In this document: positions 54,103-64,000 of the stretch, piece by piece
Numbering within the stretch: the first letter of the stretch is position 1
Layout of the letters: the number at the start of each line of letters is the position of its first letter
NCBI GenBank assembly: GCA_016785225.1
Contig: JAFBJZ010000871.1
Location: 806,001 to 870,000 of the forward strand
Source: Psettodes erumei
Lineage: Eukaryota; Chordata; Actinopteri; Pleuronectiformes; Psettodidae
Direction: 5' to 3'
Length of the DNA stretch: 64,000 nt
The notes under the pieces: model-generated
Told to the model about the DNA's origin: nothing
Seen by the model: the letters and a program-made list of their open reading frames with translations, nothing else
Databases searched by the model: none
Position numbers and translations under genes: made by a program

Positions 54103-57100
54103 ATGGAGCGCATGCCGACTTTGTTTCTGTCATGGCTGTTTGTGTTTTTTACCACAGTGACATCTGAACAAGACAATGGTATTTGCTATTATAACTATTT
54201 TTTATTTGATATTATTTGACTTGAACTGCATGTGTGCACATTTATTACTTCACCATTCAATCTAAATTATCTCACAAGATTTTTGAAGCTTTTGTTTGAG
54301 TAACAATGATATTGTTTAGCTTTGAGTACAGGGATACAAGGCAGTTATTTAATTTCATTCATTGTTTGAAATGGTTTGTTTTAATGCTGTTGTTCTTCCA
54401 AGCTTCATTTGTCATATTGTTTAAATGGTTGAGAATAATGTGCAGTATCATATAGCCCTGGAGAGGATTACTTCCCTTCAGAATTATCATCTTCCATTAA
54501 ATTTTGATCTAAATTAGCTGCATTAAAATCTGTACTTTGAAGTTGATTTTCCTGTTATTTTCCTGGAAACAGCATAATTATATGGTAATGGAACTGCTGA
54601 GTACACAATATTGCTCAACACTGACTAACAGGGTTATGCATGTTGTGGATCTTGAAGAAATAATTTTATGTGGCTGGATAATGTGAATCTTTTAGAGTAT
54701 ACAGTACATATTTTTTCCAATTTGAGAGTCTATACACAATTATTAACTTCATTTGTCCTTGCAGTATGTTCTAGGCCTGAGCTGGCTGCCAACATTGAGC
54801 TGGATGGCCTCCAGAGGTTTTTTAACCCCGGTACCCAGTTACCACTGTCCTGTAAACAGGGATACACCCCGGTCTTGGGTCCTCGGACGATTATTTGCAT
54901 GTCAAGTGGACAATGGTCAAAAACCAACTTAATGTGCATACGTGGGTCTTCATTATTCTAGTGAGAACTATGAGTTTTGTGACAGCTCATTTTGTATATC
55001 TTGTAACTGTAAATTCCTTGACTTAATTTTCCAGGCTTAGCAGTAAAGTAATTTCCTAATAAACATTGTTTGCAGAGACTTACATGTCATATCAGCATTG
55101 AGCTGAATAATGTAATTTTAACTGCAATAGTCAATTATGAACAAATTTTTACCAATGTCACAGATAATCTTTTCCTGCTTTTGCCAAATGAAGACTTTTT
55201 TTCAGTCTAATGACTGACAAAATAACAGTAAACACATAGTTGTGCATATAGACTGCACAACTGCAGTAGATAGAGCATATGTGTAATTCTGTTTGCATTA
55301 TTCATTAAAAATAACTGAATAGCAAGAACTTATATTTACACATGTACTCTCTACTGGGTTCTCTCTTGCAGCAAAACGATGTCCCTATCCTGATTTATTG
55401 CCCAATGGAGAACTGTACTATGAGGATACTGTGTACCAGAGTACGATCAACTACACTTGTCATGAAGGGTAAAGCACAAGCATCTTGTTTAATTTTGTTG
55501 ACAGTCACAGAGTTCTATCAACCAGACATCATAATAGTAATGCATGTTTATTACATTGTGGGTAACTAGCAGCATCTTGTGAGTGAAGTATGTCTATACT
55601 TTACATTTCAGAAAAACACATTGGTTAATAATCCCATAAATTTGAAAAATAAGTCAGAATAATCTTTTAAAATTATTTTGTGTGCTTTTGACTGCTATTT
55701 TAACATTCCAACAATCAACAACATTTGGCTTGAAAATGCATTCCAACCTGTATTTCTCATGAACTGACTTAATGATACAGCTGCTCTGTGCAGGTATACC
55801 CTGACTGGACCCAGCACTGCTGTGTGCCAAGCCAATGGAACATGGAGCACAACAGCATCAGAGTGCAAGCGTATGTACAGTATATACATACACCAAAAAA
55901 GAAAGCATAACACATAAATCACATAATTATTTTTACACAAAATCTTCTGTCTCTGTCTTTGAAGACATTAGTCAGCAGGTTAAAAAACAACAACATTTGT
56001 ACAATCTAGAAATGGGACACAGCAAAACTATCACTCAATTTGTTGAAACAGGCTATTCACAAAAACATATAAAATATACCCACACATGTAAACAATAGAC
56101 AAAAATAAGTACAGTACAAGCATGTATATGCCAAGACATATAAACTCACATATCCTCTCCCCTCGCAGCTATATCCTGTGATCTTGCTCCAATCCCACCG
56201 TTTGGGATGATAACTTATGACAAGAAGATAAGTGAGAGCGTTGATTATGGCATCACAGTGACGTACAGTTGCCGGCCTCCATATGTACTTATTGGCAATG
56301 CAAAAGCAGAATGCACTGCTAATGGTACCTGGACTGAGATGCCTGAATGTCGAGGTATGAAATACAAAGAGTTGCAGTGACACTTCAAGACGTATTTACT
56401 GTGTAACGCCAAACATGTCGAACAGCTGTCACGTTTCTTAAAGATGCCGTGTTTCCAAGTTCATTTTTGATCTCACCAGCAGCACATATGAAAAAACCTT
56501 GCCACAAGGTTCACTCTTGCAGTTTGACCCATTTTAGTGGCACTGTAAGTGTTCAAATTCACATTCACAAAATGATAGTACAAGAGATTATCATGCACAC
56601 AACATAAATTGTCCTCTCTGATTTCCTCCAAAATTGAACTTGTGCTTTTGTTTTACAACATTTAGGTATATTCTGTACTTCATTTTATAAAGCAATACAT
56701 TCATTATCTGCTATTCCAGTACAAATCTTGAATTTCTCAGCTCTCCCTACAAACTTTCTGGCTACTCTTTATCCTGGGTAACGAGTAAGATATGAGAATG
56801 ATCAGAGACAATGATTTGTGCAGTAGAGTATTTCTGGGGAAATTTTACAAGATGTTTCAAGTGAAAACATCATGGGCTGATTAGAAAAAAATTGGTAGAA
56901 ACAGGAAAACAACACATTACATTTTCATCACCAGTCTCTGAAATAAAGTTGTTCCTTTACAGTGGTGACATGCCCTCAACCGGAGACCATTGACAAAGGC
57001 TACATGTCTAGCAATGACAACAGACCGTACGACTTCATGGAAACAGTCAAATATGGCTGCAGTGGAGACTATGCGCTGGAAGGAAGTCTGCAGATTGTTT

Positions 57101-57808
57101 GTCAGCAGAATGGGCAGTGGTCAGAAAAACCATCCTGCAAGGGTAGGATTACATTTGACCTGTACTGAAAACAGGTCTGCTATGTTTTTCAGTATTACTG
57201 TTTACTTCAATGCTATTTTGCCAGTATAATGTTTTTTGTACTCTATGTGACTTATAGCTCCTTGCAGTGTTGGCATACACAAAGGAAGGATATTATACAA
57301 AGGACAAAAACACTGGATTGGAAGCTTTCGGCCTAACAGAGTCTTACACAAAGAAATCATCTCAGTCTACTGCATGGACAAGGTCAGGAATTGTGGTTAT
57401 GCAGTGCCAACCCAGTGCATTGATGGAAATCTCATAATACCCGAATGCTTTAAAGGTAAGGAATAAATTAATCATAGAAGTAGTTTATTCTATTTCACTT
57501 ATTGTTGTATGTTTATTTGTCACCTTATTACCCATCAACCTCACATCTTAAGGCATTTGTTTTGTCAGGATGACCAACAGGGCCTAATTCTAGTGCTGTT
57601 CCTTGGATGATAAACAAGATTTCAGTTTGTTTCTTGGCGACTTAATGAATGTCAAATCATAGCTCAGAGTGTTTGTACCCATTCTAACTTCTAACTCTAT
57701 CTTTTGTCTAGCTCTCTATCTAAATGTGTCTGTTTTTCTCTAGAGCCCAGCAGTACAGATTATACCTTTTATCCAAGTTCACTTCCATCAGAAATCCAAC
57801 AGTGCTGA
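54103..57808 (+). CDS. APOH: Beta-2-glycoprotein I (apolipoprotein H)-like, copy 2
   Basis: Eight exons: 54103-54178, 54765-54941, 55372-55468, 55794-55870, 56169-56354, 56963-57142, 57258-57455, 57744-57808. All junctions are GT-AG and in phase, giving 351 residues. An in-frame ATG at 54112 would also leave a signal peptide (MPTLFLSWLFVFFTTVTS). Four sushi/CCP domains with all four cysteines and the usual Trp follow, then six-cysteine domain V ending SLPSEIQQC with Cys as the last residue, as in human APOH. Exons 3-7 have the same lengths as in copy 1 (97, 77, 186, 180, 198), so the two arose by tandem duplication. Sequons: NYT and NGT in CCP2, NGT in CCP3. The domain V loop reads CMDKVRNC, less basic than the human CKNKEKKC. 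The tail has aromatic residues (DYTFYPSSL) where human carries its membrane-inserting LAFW loop. Expected role: secreted plasma phospholipid-binding protein. Confidence 0.93.
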
Positions 57809-58800
57809 AACAGCAGCAGATCCCTTCTCTGATGACCACTAAGCCACCGTGATATGAAACAGGTGTCTGTGTGTTCTGGTATCTATAATTAAAGAACGTA
57901 GTCAAACTCAAGCCATTTTTGTTGTTTATAATACAGTCCCACAAATTTAACATTTCAGACATGATTTGAACTGACTCAGTCCTGATTACAAGTGTGTCAT
58001 TCTGCTACTTCACCACACAAAATCTGAATTAGCACTCAACACACAAGGCATCTATGAAGAGTTCACAAACATGGTCTCTGAAATTCTCCCAAATCTCTTG
58101 TCTTGTCTTTCACCAAATAGAAGATACCATGAGTTGCGACAGCACAGCAGTCATCAACCTGCCATTCAATAATAAAAATCAAGCCCTCCTCTATATGGAT
58201 CTAACAGTGTGAAAGGGTCCATTGTGGGTGAACCTGGTGCTAGGAAACATGACCCATGACAGTCTCACAAAGAATGTAACATAGCCCAATGGCCTGCATA
58301 AATCAACATCACAAATCCTGAGGGTGTGAAAGACATTTGTAAATTAAATTACATCACTCAGACGAATGCTCAATATCAACCCTTCATACTGTCTGCAATA
58401 CAGCAATTTTAACAATGGTGACAGCCATTGATTTGTCAATGAAGGAGGTGCTGCAACGTATTGAGTAGGCTACACAACTTTAAAAAACGTAGTCCTGGAG
58501 ACAAACATGAATATCTAGCTCATTAGCTGCAGGAAAATTTGTTAGATACAGATTGCTGTGACGTGCAAAGCCTTTGTTTGTATAAGTGTACATTTTCAGA
58601 ACATGTTAAAACTACAAGAGATTTCTTGTGATTTGGTTTGGATAAACTGGCTTTTTTCATTACTATTTTTATTTTCATGGCTATTTTTTTATTTTTTGGA
58701 AATTCCAAAGGTTTCAAACGTATGTCAGGGTGCATATATCACGAAATGCAAAAATATTTCCATGCTTTTGAATGCAACCATAATGTAACTTGGAATTTCC
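57809..58800. other. 3' UTR of APOH copy 2 and spacer to NOL11
   Basis: An ATTAAA signal at 57888-57893, about 80 nt past the stop codon, is the likely polyadenylation signal of APOH copy 2. The rest is AT-rich spacer with no gene or mobile element recognised. Confidence 0.6.
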
Positions 58801-58860
58801 TCTTTGAATATTTCAATGAAAAGTCAGCACAAGCGGATACAACATGCTGTTGTCAAACAA

Positions 58861-58952
58861 CGTCGGGTCGCAGCGAGGAGCGGTCTCGCGCTTCCGTGTG
58901 GCTTTCGTTATTCTCGCGATATCACACGAGTTCCACTTTCTTCTCGTCCAGC
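58861..58952 (+). promoter_or_regulatory. NOL11: NOL11 promoter and 5' leader
   Basis: A small CpG-dense patch directly upstream of the NOL11 ATG. It contains TCTCGCGA at 58912-58919 and a second TCTCGCG at 58884-58890, the core of the TCTCGCGAGA element frequent in TATA-less housekeeping promoters. It also has an ETS-like CTTCCG (58892-58897). The pyrimidine run CTTTCTTCTC at 58936-58945 could mark a 5'-TOP type start, common in ribosome-biogenesis and snoRNA host genes; that last point is inference. Confidence 0.5.
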
Positions 58953-61900
58953 ATGGCCGCGTTGTATGAGGGTTACACGTTGTGCGGACTTGTTCCAGCT
59001 CAAAATCTGTCAAATTCAGGCATTCAGGGCATCGAGCAGGAGCGAGACAGCGACCATGTCGTCGTCACGGATTTAACCAGATCCGTCACGCTGTACAAGG
59101 TAAGTTTGTTGTTTTGTTTTGCCGAAGCTCTGCCGACCCGGGATTGGTGGTCAGCGTGACCTGTAAAACTCGTGTTGGAATTTTCTTCTCTTTTCAGCAC
59201 TGACAGAAGCCACAAAAACACGACAAATCTAATAGCTGTGGCAGTATTTAGACTCGTTTTCCTTGAAACTCGACAGAAAGGGTCGCACACCTTGGAGTGA
59301 AGCCACGCTAGTTTGCTAAAACAGGCAACGCAGGGTAACTTACATTAGCTATAACCTCTGTAAGGCATGCACATCTTGCTAAATGACGATTTCAGGTCAA
59401 CTTTCACAATTTTCTGCTCGTCATCATCTTCCATCATCCTAACGCGAATGACTAAAATGGACAGTTTGGACCGAATCACGACATTGCAGCTTTGCTGAAA
59501 TAACTGAAGTCTAAATCATGTGCGATATATATTCATAAGCTTGGTTTTACCTCAGGAACAAGAGCCTCACCACAGTTGTTCCTAACTTTTGTGATTCTTA
59601 CAGGTGTCGGACCAGAAGCCGCTGGGCAGCTGGACAGTCAAACAAGGCCAGACACTGACCTGCTCAGCAGTCTTCAACTCACAGACCAAGGAATATGTGG
59701 CCATCTCAGACAACAAGGTAGACTTCTACTTCCATTCTTGTACCTTTTTATGTGCAGTATTTGTACAGAGCTGAGTAGCTGCCAGATTTCTATTTGGCAA
59801 AATGAATCGTACAAATTATTTTCTTTTTCCATTTGAGTAATGATAAATAACTGTGTTCATTGAAAAAGCAATGACTGAAAACATATGTTAAATGTGCTCT
59901 TGAGTTTGATACTTAATTTTGCATGTCTTAAGTGTTCAATCTACTTGTTTACCAGGTTCGCACATCAAACACATAATTTGCGCCGGTCCATATTTTTACA
60001 CAGACTCATCACACCTTCTTGGTACTTTTTAACGTGTGAACACTGTGATTTACAATGAGATCCTTAAACCTTAACAAATACAAGTACATATTTTAATTTA
60101 TTATTTTAGCCCCGAGATGTCTCTGTAGAGCTGATCTTTCAGAAACATCTGTCACTTCATGACATGCATTTTTCTGTTTTTGTTGCCTTCAAGGTGATCA
60201 GAATTTGGAAGGAAGAAGACATACTTCCTCGATAAGGCATTCAAAGCAACTGTAAGTATGAACGTATTCATCCCCCTGTACTGAGATAACCACACAAAGC
60301 ATACTGGAAAGTTGTATTCAAACTCTATAGCATCTTTGCATCCACTCTTTGAACGTTTGAACATTTCCATAGTATTAACCCATGTTTCATTACTCAAACT
60401 CTGATCATTCAAAATACTACACTATGGTGCTCCTTTCATATAGAAAGTCCCTTAATATCACAATTAACAGTAGTATTCAGTGTAAAAGGGTCATAAGTTC
60501 TCTTACTGATTGTTGACAGAACTGAACATATTCTCATTCCTGCCTCCTATGTATACACTCTCTTCAGCTGTCATCAGATGTCTGGAGGGTCCACAGTTTA
60601 CATGGAGCGGAGCCTGTGGTCTTGTTCCAGAGAGGAGCTGTGAGATTGTTGGACTCTCTGCTTTCTGCTCCCCAGCAGCCCATAGAGGAAGTTCTGGCTC
60701 AAGAAGAGTCCATTGGGTCAGTATCATTATATTTTACATTCGCAGTCAATCCCCTGGTGTTACACCCTTCAGAGTCAGAGCCAAGACATGTTACATTTCA
60801 CCATTTGACATTTGTTGTGAAACTACATCTCCCAACATTGAGTTTGGGAAACAACTGTACACAGAAAACAAAAAAACATGAACATTAAAATAACTGATTG
60901 TTGGTTTTTTTTGCTGCAATCTGACCTGTTGTGTCTTGTAGCGTGTTGATGAGGTTTACTTTTTGTCTACAGGTGGAGCACCAACATACTGGCAGAGACG
61001 CAGCAGTTTGTCATCTTCACAACTGAACAGGTAATCATTTGAAATGTTGGGCATTTGACGAGAGACACAGAAGCTGGTAATTCAATTCAGTTGATTCATA
61101 TATTCATTGCACTTCGCATCACAATACTAAGCCATAAAGACAGTTGACTGTGTGTCTGCATGTGAATGACACAATTTTTAATGGCTAAGTTTACCAAAAG
61201 CTAATTTTGTCTGCCCTGTTTTTTCATGAGAGGAAACTCATATTGATATTAGTGATATTTCTAAATGCCTGTTTACCTTGAATGGATGTCACTGTCTTCC
61301 CACAGAAAGGAGATCATTTCCTCTACCTGCAGAGACTGAACCCCAACACCCTACAGAGGTACCGGCTGGAGAGAGAGGAGCCTGGCCTGGCCCCGCTCAG
61401 CTTCTCTGCCTCCTACAGAGATAAACACATCCGCCTGCTATATCTCTGTAAGCCTGAATTTCCTGTGAAAATATTTATAGCATCAGACAGCACAGGCTAG
61501 TTTCATGGGAATGAAAACCGGCTCAGCACAGTGGGGAAAAAAACATTTAATTGCTGATATTATAGGCTGACACAAACAATTAAATTTAATTACTATTTTG
61601 AATATAGGAGTTTTGTAATAAAAAGGGACATGTGATTAAAAAGTGTGGCATTAATAGCTCACTCTTGTCTCTTCCCTCAAAAATCATTTTCAACTTTTTG
61701 TTTCCTCATCATTTGCCTGCCATCCAGACCCAAATGGCCATGTGTACCAGAGTGTGATCTCTGTGCGGGGCCTGGCGACTGAAGAGGGATCTCAGCCTCT
61801 TCCGCTTCCCCGCAGCATGCTGCTGGGCCTGCCTGTTGGCGAGGGCCTGCTGGAGGCAGCATCGGCCCTGATCCTGGATGAAGCCCATGTAGCAGTTGTG

Positions 61901-63912
61901 GGGGTCCCACACCCCTCTGCCGGAGCTGGTAAAGGTAAGTTCTCTTTGTTTGCCCAGACTCCGATAAAGACAACAGGTGCTCCGCTAAGACATAGATGTT
62001 CGAAGTTATCAGATGTAATTACCCTGACCATCTGGATAGCTGTTTTCAGGTTTCACTCCCCTTTAAAGCACCATCTTAAATGCCAGAAATGTAAATGAAT
62101 TCCATCTGGGACACACAGTAAGGCCTTTTCTGTCAACATGGACAATGCCATGCTGTGTCCCAGAGCTTTTCAGTTTGAGAAGTTGACACTAATAAGAAAA
62201 GGTTGTAACTTTACCTGCCTGGATGTTCTGTCTTAATTAGCCTCTTAGTTTTTCTTGCATTGTATAAACATTAAGTTTAACTGATGATGCACAAACAAAT
62301 GCAGCAAAAGGTTTACACACACACACACACTAGTATGAATGGGACAAGCAGGAAACACTTGTTACAAGTTTTTAGTGCCTGTGTTGTTTTGAAGATGCCT
62401 GATAACCTGAATATGGTTTCTCATCCCCACTTTTCTTATGTTGGGGTGAAATCACAGGTTCACATTATCAGAACGTAAATGAAAACAAGGCTAGCATTAC
62501 TCTGGTGTTCAACTGCATACGTTTTATCACGTCTGTTTTTTCAGCATATATGTATTAGAATGATGACTTGAAGCTCTGTGTGACTCCTTCCTGAAATGTC
62601 TTGATTTTTTTTTTTTTTTTAGACTTTCTCTGCATCTGGAATACCAATTTCCAGACACTTCAGGCAGGAAAAGAGATGGCGGGTAAAATCTATGGGCAGG
62701 TAGGAAGCAAGCTGGGTTTTTTTTCCTAATGTAAAACACTGTACCGAATCCAGTGGATTTTGTCTAATGCGAAACAATATACTGGTAATGATTCTCAGCC
62801 ATGCTGGCAGCAGGGCACTCGAGCTCAGGTTTGCGTGAACCACCCACCCGCTGTTGTTATTACTGCAGGCCAAGGTTCCCTGTCCTTCCAGCTGCTGCGT
62901 GCTGATGGAGGACTGTATGACTTTGGTAGAGCATTGTGTCTGCTCTCCACTGTGATGGGACGCACCTTCCCTCCTCACAACTTAATGGCAGTTTACAATC
63001 GAAACATAGACGCATTAATAGGCTCGTTGGGCAGTCTGTATCAGCCATATTGTATTTACTTGTGCCATTAATTATAATTTGCGTCTGTGTTCTTTTCTCT
63101 TTGATTAAGCTGTGGTGTTATTCCAACAAGTTGTTCATTCCACATGGGAAAACCCTTTCTGTTATACCATGTGTGTGCCCCAAATCTTCTTTGGCCTCTG
63201 CACTTGGGAAACTAAGACAAGCCAAGACTGAAGGTGAGTTAAAACAATTTTGGAGCGCTGTGACTGTAATGACAGCTTTTTATACCTGCAGAAAGGCACA
63301 CACAAGACACAAACCTGTACGCTGCTTTTTTTTGCGCAAGCAATTAACACCACAATCACATAATATACTGTATATATATTCAGTCATGATCAGCTGGCCT
63401 AACTAAGGCTGTAGCACTGATAGTCATGTCTACATGGACAAATGTGTTCAGTCAATAGAGTGTGGGGGGTTTTTATGATTTTTTTCTCTCTTACTGCCAC
63501 AGAGTCCAAAGCTCCAGCATCTGTACCATCTTGGAATAACATTCTGCATGGAGAGAAACCTCAGCCCTCCAGAACAGTGGAGACCAGGAAGTTGGTACGT
63601 TGATGCAGTCAGGCTAGCTGATGGGGTTTTCTCCTAAGGTTAATTGTGTAGATAAAAACTTCCTCTACCTCCAAAAGACATTGTGATTTACAGTCGTTAC
63701 TGCCTGAAATGATGGTGCATCATTTTCATAATGGAAAATCAAAAATGTAGAATACTAAAAGGCTGTTGAATTGTTTAGGATTTATTTTATTTGTTGTTTT
63801 ATCTGTAAATGCAACCCAAACTGATTTGAATCGTCTTTCCCTACAGAGATCAAACCGAAAGACTCAATCAGCACCTTGTTTAACGACTGAACAGGTTCTG
63901 ACACTCATTAAG
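58953..63912 (+). CDS. NOL11: NOL11, nucleolar protein 11 (5' part, exons 1-11; frame broken in exon 3)
   Basis: Exons: 58953-59099, 59604-59717, 60194-60251, 60568-60716, 60973-61030, 61306-61447, 61728-61934, 62623-62699, 63110-63233, 63503-63594, 63847-63912, continuing past the right edge. They cover about 411 of roughly 720 residues. NOL11 is a t-UTP component of the small-subunit processome, needed for pre-rRNA transcription and early 18S processing in the nucleolus. Matches to the human protein include KPLGSW.VKQGQ (exon 2), VIRIW and DKAFKAT (exon 3), EPVVLF..GAVR (exon 4) and HGKTLSVIP (exon 9). The N-terminal half is expected to fold as a beta-propeller. All splice phases agree except at exon 3, which is 58 nt instead of 57. 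One extra C in CTTCCTC (60224-60230) causes a frameshift and a stop at 60233-60235, about residue 100. Downstream exons remain conserved, so a sequence error or very recent indel is likely. Intron 8 hosts an H/ACA snoRNA. Confidence 0.95.
62315..62330. repeat. Short (AC)n tract
   Basis: Eight AC units in NOL11 intron 7. Confidence 0.85.
62867..63000 (+). ncRNA. H/ACA box snoRNA in NOL11 intron 8, probably SNORA38 family
   Basis: The sequence folds by eye into the hairpin-hinge-hairpin-tail form. In the 5' hairpin, the lower stem GCCAAGGT (62869-62876) pairs with ACTTTGGT (62920-62927), and the upper stem GTCCT (62882-62886) pairs with AGGAC (62909-62913). The H box AGAGCA (62928-62933) fits ANANNA. 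In the 3' hairpin, CTGC (62940-62943) pairs with GCAG (62988-62991), TGTGA (62951-62955) with TCACA (62975-62979), and GGGA with TCCC. The ACA box is 62995-62997, three nt before the predicted end. The distance from the upper stem to the H box is 14 nt, and to the ACA box 15 nt, the canonical spacing for pseudouridylation pockets. The RNA lies on the host strand, about 110 nt before the exon 9 acceptor. Human NOL11 is known to host SNORA38B, so that identity is likely but was not checked against the family sequence. It would guide pseudouridylation of rRNA. Confidence 0.85.
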
Positions 63913-64000
63913 GTAAGAAATTAGGTTTTTCATGGCTCTCTAGCTATATACAGAATCTGCATGCTTTCACATTGCAAGGCTGACAAGTTCTGGCATGTAA

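Noticed and set aside
62760..63071. Open frame in NOL11 intron 8 that could be taken for an extra exon
   Set aside because: NOL11 exons 8 and 9 join in phase without it, the segment has no counterpart in the human protein, and the sequence is explained by the H/ACA snoRNA.

Overview
This is vertebrate nuclear DNA, almost certainly from a teleost fish, probably a percomorph. Exons are short and split by GT-AG introns. The proteins are clear orthologues or co-orthologues of human genes. CA/GT microsatellites and a decayed Tc1-like transposon of a type common in fish are present. There is no sign of prokaryotic organisation, CRISPR arrays, rRNA or tRNA genes.

Layout. (1) Positions 1-48307 are the 5' part of PRKCA (protein kinase C alpha) on the minus strand. 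Exon 1 is 48141-48307, exon 2 is 45918-45949 and exon 3 is 1210-1292. Together they encode the pseudosubstrate and the complete C1A zinc finger. Intron 2 alone is about 44.6 kb and fills two thirds of the window. It holds microsatellites, a few TAAT-rich candidate regulatory blocks, a perfect 15-bp-arm hairpin and a CpG-rich patch, but no convincing gene. The rest of PRKCA lies beyond the left edge. (2) Positions 48308-50447 separate PRKCA from the first APOH-like gene, which points the opposite way. (3) Two head-to-tail genes for beta-2-glycoprotein I (apolipoprotein H) occupy 50448-53132 and 54103-57808. Each has 8 exons coding for a signal peptide, four ordinary sushi/CCP domains and the atypical six-cysteine domain V. 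Exons 3-7 have identical lengths in the two genes. (4) NOL11 starts at 58953 on the plus strand and runs off the right edge, with 11 exons visible. Its intron 8 carries a well-formed H/ACA snoRNA at about 62867-63000.

The genes do not form one pathway. PRKCA is a membrane-recruited signalling kinase. The APOH proteins are secreted plasma lipid-binding proteins, presumably from liver. NOL11 is a nucleolar small-subunit processome factor whose intron supplies a probable pseudouridylation guide RNA, so host gene and guest RNA both serve ribosome production.

The points most worth checking are a one-base excess in NOL11 exon 3 that breaks the reading frame, the tandem APOH pair with altered lipid-binding regions, and the intronic snoRNA. 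I found no clearly new biological system. Everything was read by eye without database searches.
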